NCBI GenBank assembly: GCA_965153455.1
Contig: OZ234493.1
Coordinates: forward strand, 28,138,213 to 28,202,212
Reading direction: 5' to 3'
Source of the DNA: Sphagnum compactum
Lineage: Eukaryota; Bryophyta; Sphagnopsida; Sphagnales
DNA: 64,000 bases
Part shown: piece after piece, positions 12,492 through 24,500 of the stretch
Position numbering within the stretch: the first letter of the stretch is position 1
Layout of the letters: each line of letters begins with the position of its first letter
The notes under the pieces: generated by a model
Told to the model about the DNA's origin: nothing
What the model saw: only the letters and a program-made list of their open reading frames with translations
The model's database searches: none
Program-made: the position numbers and the translations under genes

Positions 12492-15400
12492 AAGATGCCA
12501 CAACAATTTTGTGGCACCTCTTCTAGTAAACATTTTTTTTTTCTTCTAAGTCTTACCTACCACCTTAAAACCTATTTCTCACTAATTAAAACCCTAACCC
12601 TATTATTTCTAATATTTTAATAGGGTATCAAATTTTTAAATAAATAAATAAAGGTTTCAAGCAAATGGTTTCCAACTCATTGAAATCCAAGAGGCAAGTT
12701 TCAAAAAGGGTATCACCCTTCAAAAAAATAGAAACATATGCAATCACAAAAAATCCTAAAATCAATGCAAATATGGATTTCCATTTAATGCACAACTAAA
12801 TTGATGATCTAAATTTACAAATTGCACAAATAGTTGGGAGTATTACCACCCAAGGCATGAACTACAATGCCATGATTCATGCCATACCATGCATCCTTGG
12901 CAACTCTTTTTATGGGGCATCCACTTGCACATCCATCACATTACCTCCTCACATTGCTCCTATCGTTTTCTAAAACACACCATGAAATGCGAATCACACT
13001 TATCATTAAATTTGAACAAAAAAAGTACAAAATGATTAGGGCTTGTACAAGATGGCTCAAAAGTGCAACTTCAATTGACATCCTCCTTTATTATCAATAA
13101 GCTTGTTTCTCATGCAAAAGTTGCACTCACATGTTTACAAAGATCAAAATTAAAAAAAATAGTTTGTTAGAATACATTGACTCAAAACCTCCTCAAATGC
13201 ATACAAAGGTTTGTCACAAGATCAAGTTATGTTTATAATAATTGAACCCTCATTTCAAGAACATGACTTTCATTGTAAATGGTGTAAATACAGCAATCAC
13301 AACTGTAACTTTTGATCCCCAAAACAACATTACAACCATAGACATTCAAGTGAGAAACAATTGCACAAAAATGATCTTGAAAAAATGTACCTTTGATCAC
13401 AAATACATTTATGATTGATAATATTACAAAACATCACTTCCAATAGCATTGGCATACACTGACTAGCCACAAATCTTAGGGTGTAACAATTGCCACAAAA
13501 GTTCTTGTTGACACCAAAAAAGGTTTTTGCACTTGGTCTCACAAATGTTTTATTCTCTAGGGTCATAGACTGAAATAAACTTGAAAATAACTGGAACTCT
13601 TCTGTCAAATGACTTTACTCGCAATTTCTTTGATGATTGAAACAAGCATAACACTGTCTGGAAACCCAAACTCCCATTCCAATTATTTCAAGATTCCATT
13701 AAATCCTTTTACATGGGTTATATATATGCAGGTGTGATCAATTAGTCAAGATGATGCTCATGAACACGTGTATAAACAATTATGAATTTTTGCACTTTGC
13801 CGGACTTTGAATTGGTTTTCAGCACAATTCCTTTCTGGTTATAATGCTTATTGACATGGTCTAATGTCTTTCTTATGGTCCCAAGTCATGGAGAAAGAAA
13901 CTGATTCACTTTTCTGATTGCATTATCAAAATACATACTTGCGTTTCCAATTGAGTTGTTCTTCAGAAGCCCCACTGTATTACCCAATACTTATTGCAGA
14001 AGAAGGTCCAGACTACAAATCAATATTCAACAATGTCTATAGAGACCTGTCATTGTGGTTTGCCATTCTATCTGGATGTTAGCTATAAACAAGCAGGGTA
14101 TGCAATTGCTGTGCTCTGGCTTTGTGATGCTGTCCTCACAGCTCCTAATTGGTAGTTTGTACCCATTTGGTAAAGTACCTGAAAGTCTGCATGGAAGGGT
14201 AAGCAGGGAGCAAGAAATGACAGCATTGACTTCAGAGCACCCTGAAAAGTTATGTTCCTTGATCCAGAAAAGTTGGGCTTGCCAACCACAGGACCATCCC
14301 AAAGTTCTTGGACATCTGCAAGACTCTAGGGGAGAATTGGATCTCACTATTTCTTCAAATCCCGATACAGAACGATTGCGTGTACCTGGGGTATAAGCTT
14401 TATACAAACGGATGGTCATAATAAGATGTTGTACTAGGATGAGAAAAATTTTATCTGTTCGGAAATAGCGGGATTTTACAGTCAATCTCTTTGTACATGA
14501 TCTGATTGAAGATAGCTTGATGCATGTCCAGCATTCAATTCTGGAAATGTGACACACAAAGCCATAGGATGAACATATCTAGTGAGCTGTTGTTAGCTAG
14601 TGGAGCCAATGAAGTTCATTGTTGGTTGTACCAGCTTGTCACTGCTATTTGGGATGAAGGTCAGTCTGACATTTTGTGAGTGACTCTCCTAAGGTTATGA
14701 CTGCACTCGTTGTTATGTTATCTTCAAATTGTTGTTCTGGAGAATTCTATGCAATTTCATACATACATGTTCTCCTTTCAATTCATTCATATGCCTTCAT
14801 GCTGACCCTCATCTTATTCAGTTTTGACTTACTTGGTGGGGGGTTTCTGACTCTCTTGCTTGCTACGCATCAGATTAGATGTTCAGAACCTGCCAGCTTA
14901 TGATGAGCACACTAACTAGTTGAAACCTGACATCTGACGCATCCTCATGTTGCCAATGCTATGGCACACAGGGAACTTGTCAATGCACAGTTAAGTTAAC
15001 CTAGCAACTGGGCATGAAAGTGAGAACTGATGCAATAGTAAGATTGCTCCAACCTCTATTGTGAACAATCACACTATGCACAAGACCACTTTGATGGAAA
15101 AGGCCGAGTTTGCAACTATTGTCAAGCACATGCAGGTGTTACATGTCATATATATGTTGGGAACTCATCCAGTCTGTCAGTCTGATGGGTCCTATTGTGC
15201 ATTTCAATGTCTTTGAATACATATAAACTCAAGTATGATAGCATGGGACTAACCTGATGGTAGGTTCATGTGTTGCCATATAGGAGCACCACAAAGCATG
15301 GCCTTCAGCACATAAAAATGGAACTGAGAAAATTAGGAAGTCAGGACTGAGACCTGCACTTGCAACTTAAAGCCATATAGATCTCAACAGGCCCACAAGT

Positions 15401-16248
15401 CAAAAGTTCAGCTGTATCACAAGATGAAAATGAGTAAATAATAAAAAAGTTCTGTGCAATGAACTAAAGTTCTCGGCAATGAGATACTTGTCCAACATAA
15501 AAGATAGACCCATTAGAACCACCATCAACGAAGTACATTTCCACCAAACTGGGAAAATAGCAGCCTTGCTGTGCTATTTTGGAGTATGGCAATAGGTCAC
15601 ACTGATGACTTCTATGCCCACAACACTACCATTGCATGCCCAAAGGCATTGTCATGAATTACTTCAGAGTGAACTTTGTGACTGAATCTACCTAGCATGT
15701 CTTGTCATAATCAACATGCTCTAGAGGAAAAACTGCAAAACCTGGGCTATCAGCAATATTGTCAAAGCCTTGCAAAAGCTAGTGAGAAACTCCTTAGCAC
15801 AAAGAAACTTGAGTTGATGATGCCAAGCACTGCAGTAAATTTGAACCATATGTGAAGGACATCAAGATTCTAAATGAAGTGGTCTGACAAAGCCCTGTTA
15901 TTGGCACTAACTAGGACTTTCTATGTTGCTTTCAGTTACATGCCAGAAAGTAATGCAACTGCTGCTAATGCTGAACAATGCTGGGATATCTAAATATCAA
16001 GGTCCTTCAAGTGCTAGTGATGCAGAGGATGCCAGCAGGATAGGCTATTGATGTTCATGTCAGCACTAGGATCTTTACATATCACTCTGGCACATTCCCT
16101 GGGTCATTTGTCAACCCAGTCTTTCTTCATACTGGAATGCACAGTTTACCCAGTTGAAATGTTTGCCAACATCAGAAACGTAAGGTTTAAGGAAAAGATG
16201 GGTGGTCAGGTTTGTTTACAGAATGTAATTTCAGCCAATGTAGAAGGT
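12492..16248. other. Repeat-like intergenic region, no gene recognised
   Basis: AT-rich DNA, becoming more balanced after about 13,600. The ORFs at 14027-14557 (-) and 14055-14396 (+) overlap each other on opposite strands and resemble no family. The segment at about 14637-14770 has a diverged copy at about 24585-24720, so at least part of this zone is dispersed repeat. The 3' UTR of the PIP5K gene should lie just below 16249. Confidence 0.5.
14637..14770 (+). repeat. Dispersed repeat copy A, related to 24585-24720
   Basis: This stretch aligns by eye with 24585-24720 in the same orientation. Shared blocks include GTCACTGCT, GGATGAA/GTGATGAA, TTTGTGxGTGACTCTC, GTTATGA, CACTC, TTATCTTCAAA/ATTTTCAAA and the end ATTTCATACATA/ATGTCATAGATA. 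Identity is roughly two thirds. It is probably a transposon fragment of unknown class. Confidence 0.6.
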
Positions 16249-19200
16249 TCAGAGATGCGACGGGGGAAAAGTTTTCTGGATGAATTTTTGGAAGCGCTTG
16301 GAGTATAGCTTGGGCTCAACAGCAGATATGGCAGTTGAATCAAAATGGAATGCCTTATATGCATGCTCAATACGCTTTGTAAGGCTGTAGTTTTGCAGAA
16401 TGTCAATGATGCCAAAATAGAGCACCACATCATGGGACTCTCCAAACAGCTCCCCCTCAAAATTCTGGCTGCCTCGCTCATCAGATCTCTTCTTTACTCG
16501 ATCAGCTCTTGCAGGCATGTTCACACCCAGCTGTATTCTCAACCTGTGTAGAAAAGTTCAATACCATTATTTTCAGACAACACCCTGACAATAAAATGAT
16601 ATCGTGAAGTATACTTTGGTTCAACTTATGAGGACTGAAAATGATACAAAATGGGACAAACCAAACAGAACAACTTATATGGAAAAGAGACTTTGCACAT
16701 AAACATTACCGAGCAGTCCCTGGAAGAAGCAAATCAACCTCAGGATCACCGGCTCCTGATGCACGTAAAGGGCTTCCACGCACATGGATCCCTGGAGTCC
16801 ACTGACTATCATGGCCACTTTCTCGGTTCACCAACATTAAACCTCCTTTTGGACTCCCCTCCTCTTCTGCTCCTGCAAGCCATCACAATTGACTGTGAAT
16901 TGGTAAAAGGGATTGACTTTGCTTGTAGGATAAATCCAAGGATAAATCACAATTCATTTGTGTAACTACTGGAACAGCAGGCTAAAGAAAACCTAGGAAA
17001 TCTGTATAGGAGTGTTCTCTCATAGACATGGCCCTCAATGGGTCTTTTCAGGCAGTACAATTTTGCAAGGGTTAATGGCACTTTTAGAGTAAATCAGGAA
17101 GGGCTCAGGAAAACCATACAGGAAAAGAAAAATAAGAAAGCAAGAGGTTACCATCATCAACTGTACTCATGAAAGATTCATTTGGAAGGAAATCTGGAGT
17201 GGATGAGGGGCCTGGTGACAAAAGAGCTGGATGTCGGGGGGCCCTGAAGTGAAGGCCCAGCAACAAACTGTAGTCCATGATACCCCAGGCCTCTAAAAAC
17301 TTGCAATCCTGCTCAATTTGCCTGTTCCAAAATAACAGCATTTTAGGGTTTGACAGTCTGCCACAGTGCATTAACAAGCTTCTTCTAGTCTCTACTCATT
17401 TCAGGGTGTGGATGACCCAGAAGCATACTCAAATACAGAAAACTTACTTTAGAAGTGACTCTCGCCATAAGGGGTCAAGAATGAATTCATATTCAAGGTC
17501 AAGATCCTTTAGTGTGGTTGTCTCATCAATTTCCACCTTGTCAGCAGAGCGTCCGAGAGAAGATCCTTTTAGGTCAAATCGGCGATGTATGCAGAGATCT
17601 GTACAGAACATGTTGCCCATCACTATAAACCGCACCTGCACCCCCCTACAAAGATCTCAAAACGTGCAAATAATGTGACCCTATACTTTTGCTTACTACA
17701 GCATTGTGGTGTTACACTCCATCCCACATAATGTCCAGGACACTAAGGGAAGAGAGAGAAAAGCCCTCAGTAAAACATATTGCCACCTTTAGCTATCTAG
17801 AAACCACCTGTTTCTTCAAGCCTCAAAATCTTCACAAATAACTTAAACTACAGTCAGGATAAGACCTTGAGCCCAGCAACTACCTTCTGGCCACCATGGG
17901 GTTTGATCCGATGGAGGCCAAAAAACTTGGTGATGAGAGTATTCTCATATGTTTTTACATGGTTGTAGTAGCCTTGCAGCATATCCAACAGCACCTACCA
18001 TCCAATGGCAACAGTCCCAGAATGCCAAAATCAGACATAGCAATGGTCCTGGTATATTATCCTTCAGATCTCTGATGCTACCAATATTATTCTCTGCCGC
18101 AGGTGGAGATTTGGAGAAAGAGAAAGGATGGGCTTGTTGATTTTTAAAATGCTAACAAGAGAAGAGAGGCAGCACATTGGTTCTTGAACAAGATTGATCT
18201 GACAGCCTGGTTAAGATGAGTACAGAGATGAAGCTGACAACAGGCTTACTCACTTGCACTTCAGACTTCTTCATTGTCTTAATCATGAAACGGTCATCGT
18301 GAGAGAGGTAAAATACACTGCCACTCTTTCCAGGAGACATGAGTTCTCTCAGGGCATCATCTCCACAAAGTGATATCATATAGTCTGCAGCATCAATTTT
18401 GAACATCTCCCTCAAGTGCCTGCAAATGAAAGGTCCATTCCCAAGGATTAGGAAAGGCCTCAATTTCAGTTCTTTCAGATGCTTTCAACTCAGTGATGCT
18501 TACTGTCCCAGAGATCAGTCCAAATAATCATTGATTTCTCAGTAGCACCTAGATGCCATACAACAAAGGGTTAGATAGAAGACCTGAAAACCATGGGGCA
18601 ATAGTCCTTCCACTTGAAGTCACATGAGTCATGAGTAGGAGTCAGAGGGGTTCCCCCTCGAGGGAAGTTCATGTGGATCCTAGCACGACCTCCAAAGTCA
18701 CTGGGGCCAATATCACGTTTTGGCTCTGGTGTTATCTTGCCAACAGTGTACCTGTTCATTGAACATTGCCATGAAGAACATAAAGACCTACACCCTATAA
18801 CAAGTTGCCATTGCTCACAAAGCACAAACTTACTGCAGAAAATACTGGATTGATTGATGGACATATGCAAAAGCCTGGATGTAGTAACATCTTTAAGTAA
18901 AAAGGAAAGTAAATTAACCTGATTCCAAGCTGCAAGTTGAGCATGAGGTCATAACTGCGATGGCCCTTAAAAATGGTTTCCCCAGGTCTCTTTATCTCCT
19001 TACTTGCCTTCCGTGCTCGCCTCTTCTTCTGACTAGTAGACCCTACATTTTCCTTCACCAACTCACTCATGAGCACACCCTCTGCATATTCTTGCACCAC
19101 TACAGTGGAGGGAAGGGGTCTGATACTGTCTGGTGGATGCCGGCCACCTGCCTTCTCTACTCCTTCCTGAATAGTTTCCACTGTCAATGGAGTGAATGCA

Positions 19201-20225
19201 TCCAACCCTGGTGCCCTCTCAATAGGAGACTCAATATTCCATTGGTGTTGTGAGAGTTCACTACTCTTTGACTGCTCACCCACCTGGAGAAGCTTCTCAG
19301 ATGACGAGGAGTGGCTTCTTGATTGGCGTGGAGCTCGCAGTTCCCTGCCATCATGGCCAATCCTGTGGAACTGACGTAATGTCCACAAATTGTCATCCCT
19401 AGGTGCAGCTCCCTCACTATTTTGCAGCAAGCTCATATCAGGGGGACGACTGCTTGCAGGATAAAACACTCCTTTCCCATCTTTCAATCCTCTACTCCAG
19501 GTTCCAATGTAGCAGCTCCCATCAACCCAGGTATAGATTCCATGGCCATGCTCAAGGCCACCCAGCCATTGCCCATCAAATTTGTCACCACTTGCCCATG
19601 TCAAAACCCCTTTCCCACACATTAAGCCACCTCTCCACTCACCTAGATACTCATTGCCACGTGCCCACACATACTTTGCAAAGCCTTCTTGGACCCCTTG
19701 CTTCCAATGCCCCTCATAGATATCACCATTGGCATAAGTTTTTCGGCCTAGTCCATGCTTCACATTCATGCTCCATTGACCCTTGTAAGTGGTGCCTCCA
19801 TTCCCAATGTATGTTCCCATCCCATGCATGTAACCCCCCATGAAATCACCCTCATATGTGGCTCCTGTAGGCCATGAAATCTTCCCCTTCCCTGTCTTCT
19901 TTCCTCTTCTCCATTCACCCTCATACATACACCCATCAGCCCACACATACTTGCCAGTTCCTTCAGGCAGGTTGCCCTGCCATGACCCAAAATAGAAATC
20001 ACCATTTGGTAGAGCTTTCTCACCAGTTAGATGTGGCTCCCTGACAGAGGCCCTCACAACAACTGCTTCTTCATCATCCCCCACACTGCAAGTATGGCTC
20101 TTTTGAGGCACCTGAATTTCATCCAACAGAATAGTAGTAGAATCAAAGGGGATTTGCTTGCTGATACCACCGATGAGAAACTCAACTTCCTTCTCAACAC
20201 CCACTTCAGGCAGAGAGCCAGACAT
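16249..20225 (-). CDS. PIP5K: Phosphatidylinositol-4-phosphate 5-kinase with eight N-terminal MORN repeats (type B PIP5K)
   Basis: It phosphorylates PI4P to PI(4,5)P2 at the plasma membrane, supporting vesicle traffic, cytoskeleton and signalling. Exons, in transcript order: 20225-18919, 18751-18584, 18419-18254, 17994-17884, 17635-17448, 17321-17152, 16872-16710, 16543-16249. All phases close, giving 855 aa from the first in-frame ATG. Eight MORN units run from about residue 77 to 262 (for example [19 protein letters not shown]). A Ser-rich linker follows. The lipid-kinase domain begins at about residue 440, with [20 protein letters not shown] carrying the ATP-binding Lys, then [21 protein letters not shown] and [13 protein letters not shown]. 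The frame stays open upstream of the chosen ATG for 72 more codons, to an in-frame TAG at 20439-20441, but has no ATG there. The leader is therefore 5' UTR, or an exon joined to an upstream start. Confidence 0.95.
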
Positions 20226-21573
20226 ACAATTGAGAACAGTTGGTGATGTCTTCTCTGGAGCCACTGCACACTTGCGGGCCCACCGCTGGAAATCAAACAA
20301 GCTGTTTCTTACTACTTGAGCTGGTTGATGGACCACATCACTGTCAGTGGCCCAGCCTGAGCCACCTTGAGTCGCCACTGTGCCCACGTTTCCCTTCGGC
20401 TGCCCTTGAGATCGTGCTGGGAGTGCAGAAGCTGCCTGCTATAAATGCAGTATAATCCTAAAAGTCAAACAAGGAACCGCACTGTGAGCACACTGAATGC
20501 TCTTCAACCACTAACACAGCTGCTGGTGTAAACATGCCAAGCAAGAAGAATCCATCTCACTATATCATTTTTGTCGTCTTGAAGTTTTATGTTCTTTCAG
20601 AAATGCACACTATTCTTATACAGTTTTGCAAATGACAGAAGCAGCACGAAACCATGGGCAAAAACTGACACATCCAAATCAAACCCTTACACAGATGTTG
20701 TGTGAGCGAACAAAGATCCAAATTCCAATCTGCCTGCACTCACAAAAAGCTCCCGTTGCAACCCAGGCCCTTGAGGCATCCACAGCTTCTTCGTTTTTTC
20801 TTCTTAGTAAAGCGATGTGTACTTCTTCTCAAAACCCTGTAGAAAATCTGCCGATGTCGCGCCTGGTAATCTACGCGGCGACTCTTAGAATTCCTGAAAA
20901 GAAATCTTGCTTGTGTATTGCATTCTTCTTCCCGCCCCTCGAAACTCTCTCTCTCTCTCTCGCTACTTGGGCAACTTGTTACACACCCCCCGTGCAGAGC
21001 TCCTTTCGAAAAACAAAAATGGAGTGAAGGAAATCGCACCTTTGCACATTAGACGCAACAGCAATTGTCACAACAGGATCCTCTTCGTTCTCATCTCCAC
21101 GCCACAGCTTGCTGTTGAGACTCGTGCTCGCAACGCTGCTGGTATCGGTTCCCCGTAAAGCCTTGCATTTGACGAGACGTGAGAGAGGGCGCAGCAGCAG
21201 GCGGTCCCCAAAACTGCAAACTTTGCAAAGACGGCAAAGACCCGATAGTTTACATGCGCTAATAACTTGGGCTGACGGTAATAATAATGAGACTGAGCGC
21301 GCGCACAGAAGCGATCGACAACAGCTCAGAACCAAAATCTCGCAACGATTATCAAAAGGTCGAAACCCTGATTTTCGTATCATTATTCTTTGTTTGCGAT
21401 TTTGGGATTCGAACCCTGTGTTTCGCCGGGTGAACAGTGTTCGACTTCTCATTTCGCGCTTACGCGGAGTGTCGTCCGCATTTTTTGAGCGCAACGCGCC
21501 CGTTCTTTCGTACAAGTGCAAAATCTGTCGGGGTCGTGTTTGTGGTCGGGTTTTGTTGGAGGTAGGAGGCAAG
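20226..21573. promoter_or_regulatory. Divergent (head-to-head) promoter region between PIP5K and the AKAP17A-like gene
   Basis: The two genes are transcribed away from this segment. It becomes clearly GC- and CpG-rich towards 21100-21573, unlike the surrounding AT-rich DNA, and holds a short (CT)n run near 20945-20960. It must contain both 5' UTRs and the core promoters. The long ORFs on both strands here (up to 335 codons) are a side effect of low stop-codon density in GC-rich DNA. No TATA box was assigned. Confidence 0.6.
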
Positions 21574-24500
21574 ATGGGCGGGGGAGTGGAGCTTGGGGAA
21601 GGGCTCAAGCTTGTGCCTTGCACGGCCATCGATCTGGCTTTCACCAGGGCGGATGTGACGGTCAAGGCGGTGGACGAGTGGCAGCTCAAGGAGGCGCTCA
21701 ACGTGCTGCTCAAGAAGCGGCTGGGCGTTGGGGTGGGTGACATGGCGGCGCTGGTGGTGCGTAGCGAGAGGAATTTATACAAGAAACGACGGGACGAGCC
21801 CATCGCCAGCGCCGAGCTGCGCTTGTGGGGCGAGGAAGGAGGAGGAGGAGGAGGTGGAGGAGGAGTAGGGGAGTTGCACAAGAAGGGGGGAGCACACGTT
21901 GACAACGTCGGCCGCTTGGTTGTGGATGCAGTGAATGGGCTGGAACTTAACGTTGGGGGATTGAAGGTCCGCTGCTCGGCTCGCATTCAAGAAGTCAATG
22001 ATTTTGAGGTTGTGAAACGGTCGTGGGAAGCTATCTTCGGGCCCAACCCCACAGGTCCGTGAAAGCAAAACAGAGACAGACAAAAGATTACTCTATATTT
22101 CCTGTCATCTCTTTGACTCTCTGTCTCTTCTTTTGCATCACTCAATGCTGAAGTTTTGGTGGAAGTCAAGGTAGAATTTTCAGGGGTTTGTAGGGCTCCA
22201 AGATACAAAGCCAGGTGACGTCCTGTAAAGACACAAGGAATTGATGCAGTCGCATCTTCACTGAGAAATTCTCGGAGGAACCCGTTTTCCCTAACCTTGG
22301 GAGCTGTAACCCTGACATCTGGGAGTTGCTGCATGTCCATGATTCTGCCTTGGTTCAGGAATGAGGCGCACAGGGCCGACTACATTGGTACTGAGAGGTG
22401 TTCCATCGCGGTGGTTTGCGGAACCGCGGGTGTCGTCCAAGCCTTCTGTTCTGGTTACGCACACAATTTTTTCCAAGTTCGGAGAGATTAGGTGAGAATC
22501 ACCCACATTATAGAGTCACTTCAGTTGGGGTATGGAGTTCCAGAGGATCAATCCTTGTATGCTGTTACTATTTTGAGAGAAGAGAGCTTCATGAAATGAG
22601 CTGCGTGCCCAGCTGCAGCCTATATGAAGCTAGATGCCCGGGGGAAGGTTTATCAGTCCTCTCTAAAACATTCTCAAAAAGAATGTAGGCGGTAGATTTC
22701 CCAGCAGCTCATGAATTTGGGGCAAATGGATTTTGTTTCTTGCATGGTACCATCAGGAATTTGGAGGTCATGAGCAATGGAGATGTGAGCAAGGTAGGGA
22801 AGGAGGTTGGAAGCATGGCTGCAACTCTGCAATGCATAGTGTGGGTGCAGTTTGAGAACCATGCAAGCTTCTGCAATGCTGTGCAGTCTCTGTGTGGCCA
22901 TGTGATGCAGAAGGTGGGTCAGAGGTTCCTACTTAAACTTGCTGTAGACTAATCTCACTTGTTTTTTTTCCTCACAGATCTAAACCATTTGCTCTCTTGC
23001 CTCACCTCATTGCCCAAAACAATTACTGATATCCATGATTGTGAACAGGAAGGCTCAAGCTTCAAAGCAACTTATGTAGTAGATTGGGACAGAGAAAACT
23101 ACTTCAGTGAAATCAATATCCGGCGAAGAAAGTTTGAGAAAGAAAGGCTAGAACAGCAAGAACGCAGGCTGCTTGTGGAAGCTGCTCGGAGACAATACAG
23201 TGAGGCACAGCAGGCAAGGTTTGCCCATCTCGAGCAAGAGAGGCTTGAGATTGAACAGAGGGCTAAGATTTTGAGGTGGAGTGCCTTACTTGTTTCTGGT
23301 CAACCTCAGACTTTACTCTATGAGATTGTATGAAAGACTTGGTACATATTCTGAAGGATTAGGGTGTGATGGGTTGCATATCTACAGAAGAGGTTGTGCA
23401 GAATCTAATGAGGAGGCAGAAGGTAGTAGTCTGATGAATGGTGTTGCATGAAGAATAGACCTAGCACTGTTATATGATGGAAGCAAGTTTACAACAAGTT
23501 TGTAGAAACTGGACTTGTGGATTTGGATGGGGACTTCAGGTTGATTGGTTGCTGCTTGACATGGCACAGTTTGTGTGCTGCATTATAATTTTAGGGACGA
23601 GGCAGAACATCACCAACGACTGCAACAGCAGCAACAGGAGGCAGATCAGGCCCGAATGCTCCAAGATGATGTTGACATTGCAGGATTGGAAGATGACTTA
23701 ATTGAGGTAGGCTTTTCTAGCAATCTCTTATCTTTTTTAGCAATTCTGATAATGGGTTTCTTGCTTGGTGGACCCTAGGTTATTCTTGCTGTGTTTCATC
23801 TATAGCATGAGGTATCTGACCAAAAGGCCACAGTTGTGCATAGTATTATGAAGACCGTTGTGTTGCTTCTTTCAATATTGTGGGACACCAGATTTTGGAT
23901 GCTTTTTGCTACTTCCTCATCAGTAATATGAGGATGGCAGGATGGAACTCAGGAGAGGGTTGAGAAATTGGTGAGGCAAGAACAATTGTTGCATGAGGAC
24001 TTGCCTGAGCAATCACTTGAGCGAGAGGAAGAGTCAGAAGAGCACGAGTACAGGGAAGGACATATGAGTCAACTGATTGATCCTTCAGAGGTTTGTCATG
24101 CTAACCCTTATGAGATAATGTGTTGAAGGAACTACTAGATTCTAAACTTGCACTAACGTCAGAGAGGAGGTTGATTGCAATTTGTGTGGTGGACAAGAGA
24201 GAGCGTTTGCACTTGTAAGACTCTGCTTTAATCTAGCATTGTGTCTGCATGTATTTTTCTGGCCAATACACCCTGTGCCTGGTTTGATGGAGCTAGAGGA
24301 GGTAGAGAAAGACCTGTGGTGGTTTGGGATGTGATAGGTTGGTAGACACTACCCTCATGGGCAGCTCATTTCAGTCATGCTCAGTTCATGGTTTTTGTGC
24401 TACTTTCCATATTTCCTCTAGAAAAACACTGTTGCTTGAGTGTTAGCCAACATCACAACTGAGTCTTCCTGTTGCTTCTGGAAACTGAGAATGCAGATGT

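Noticed and set aside
14027-14557. 176-codon minus-strand ORF and its plus-strand overlap
   Set aside because: No motif, no splice context, and the opposite strand is equally open.
21109-21573. Upstream in-frame extension of the AKAP17A-like first exon
   Set aside because: The frame is open, but the text is Arg-rich and unlike the family. The family-like N-terminus begins at the ATG at 21574.
20979-21986. 335-codon minus-strand ORF
   Set aside because: It is antisense to the GC-rich first exon and promoter of the AKAP17A-like gene, is Ser/Pro/Arg-rich by composition, and matches no family.
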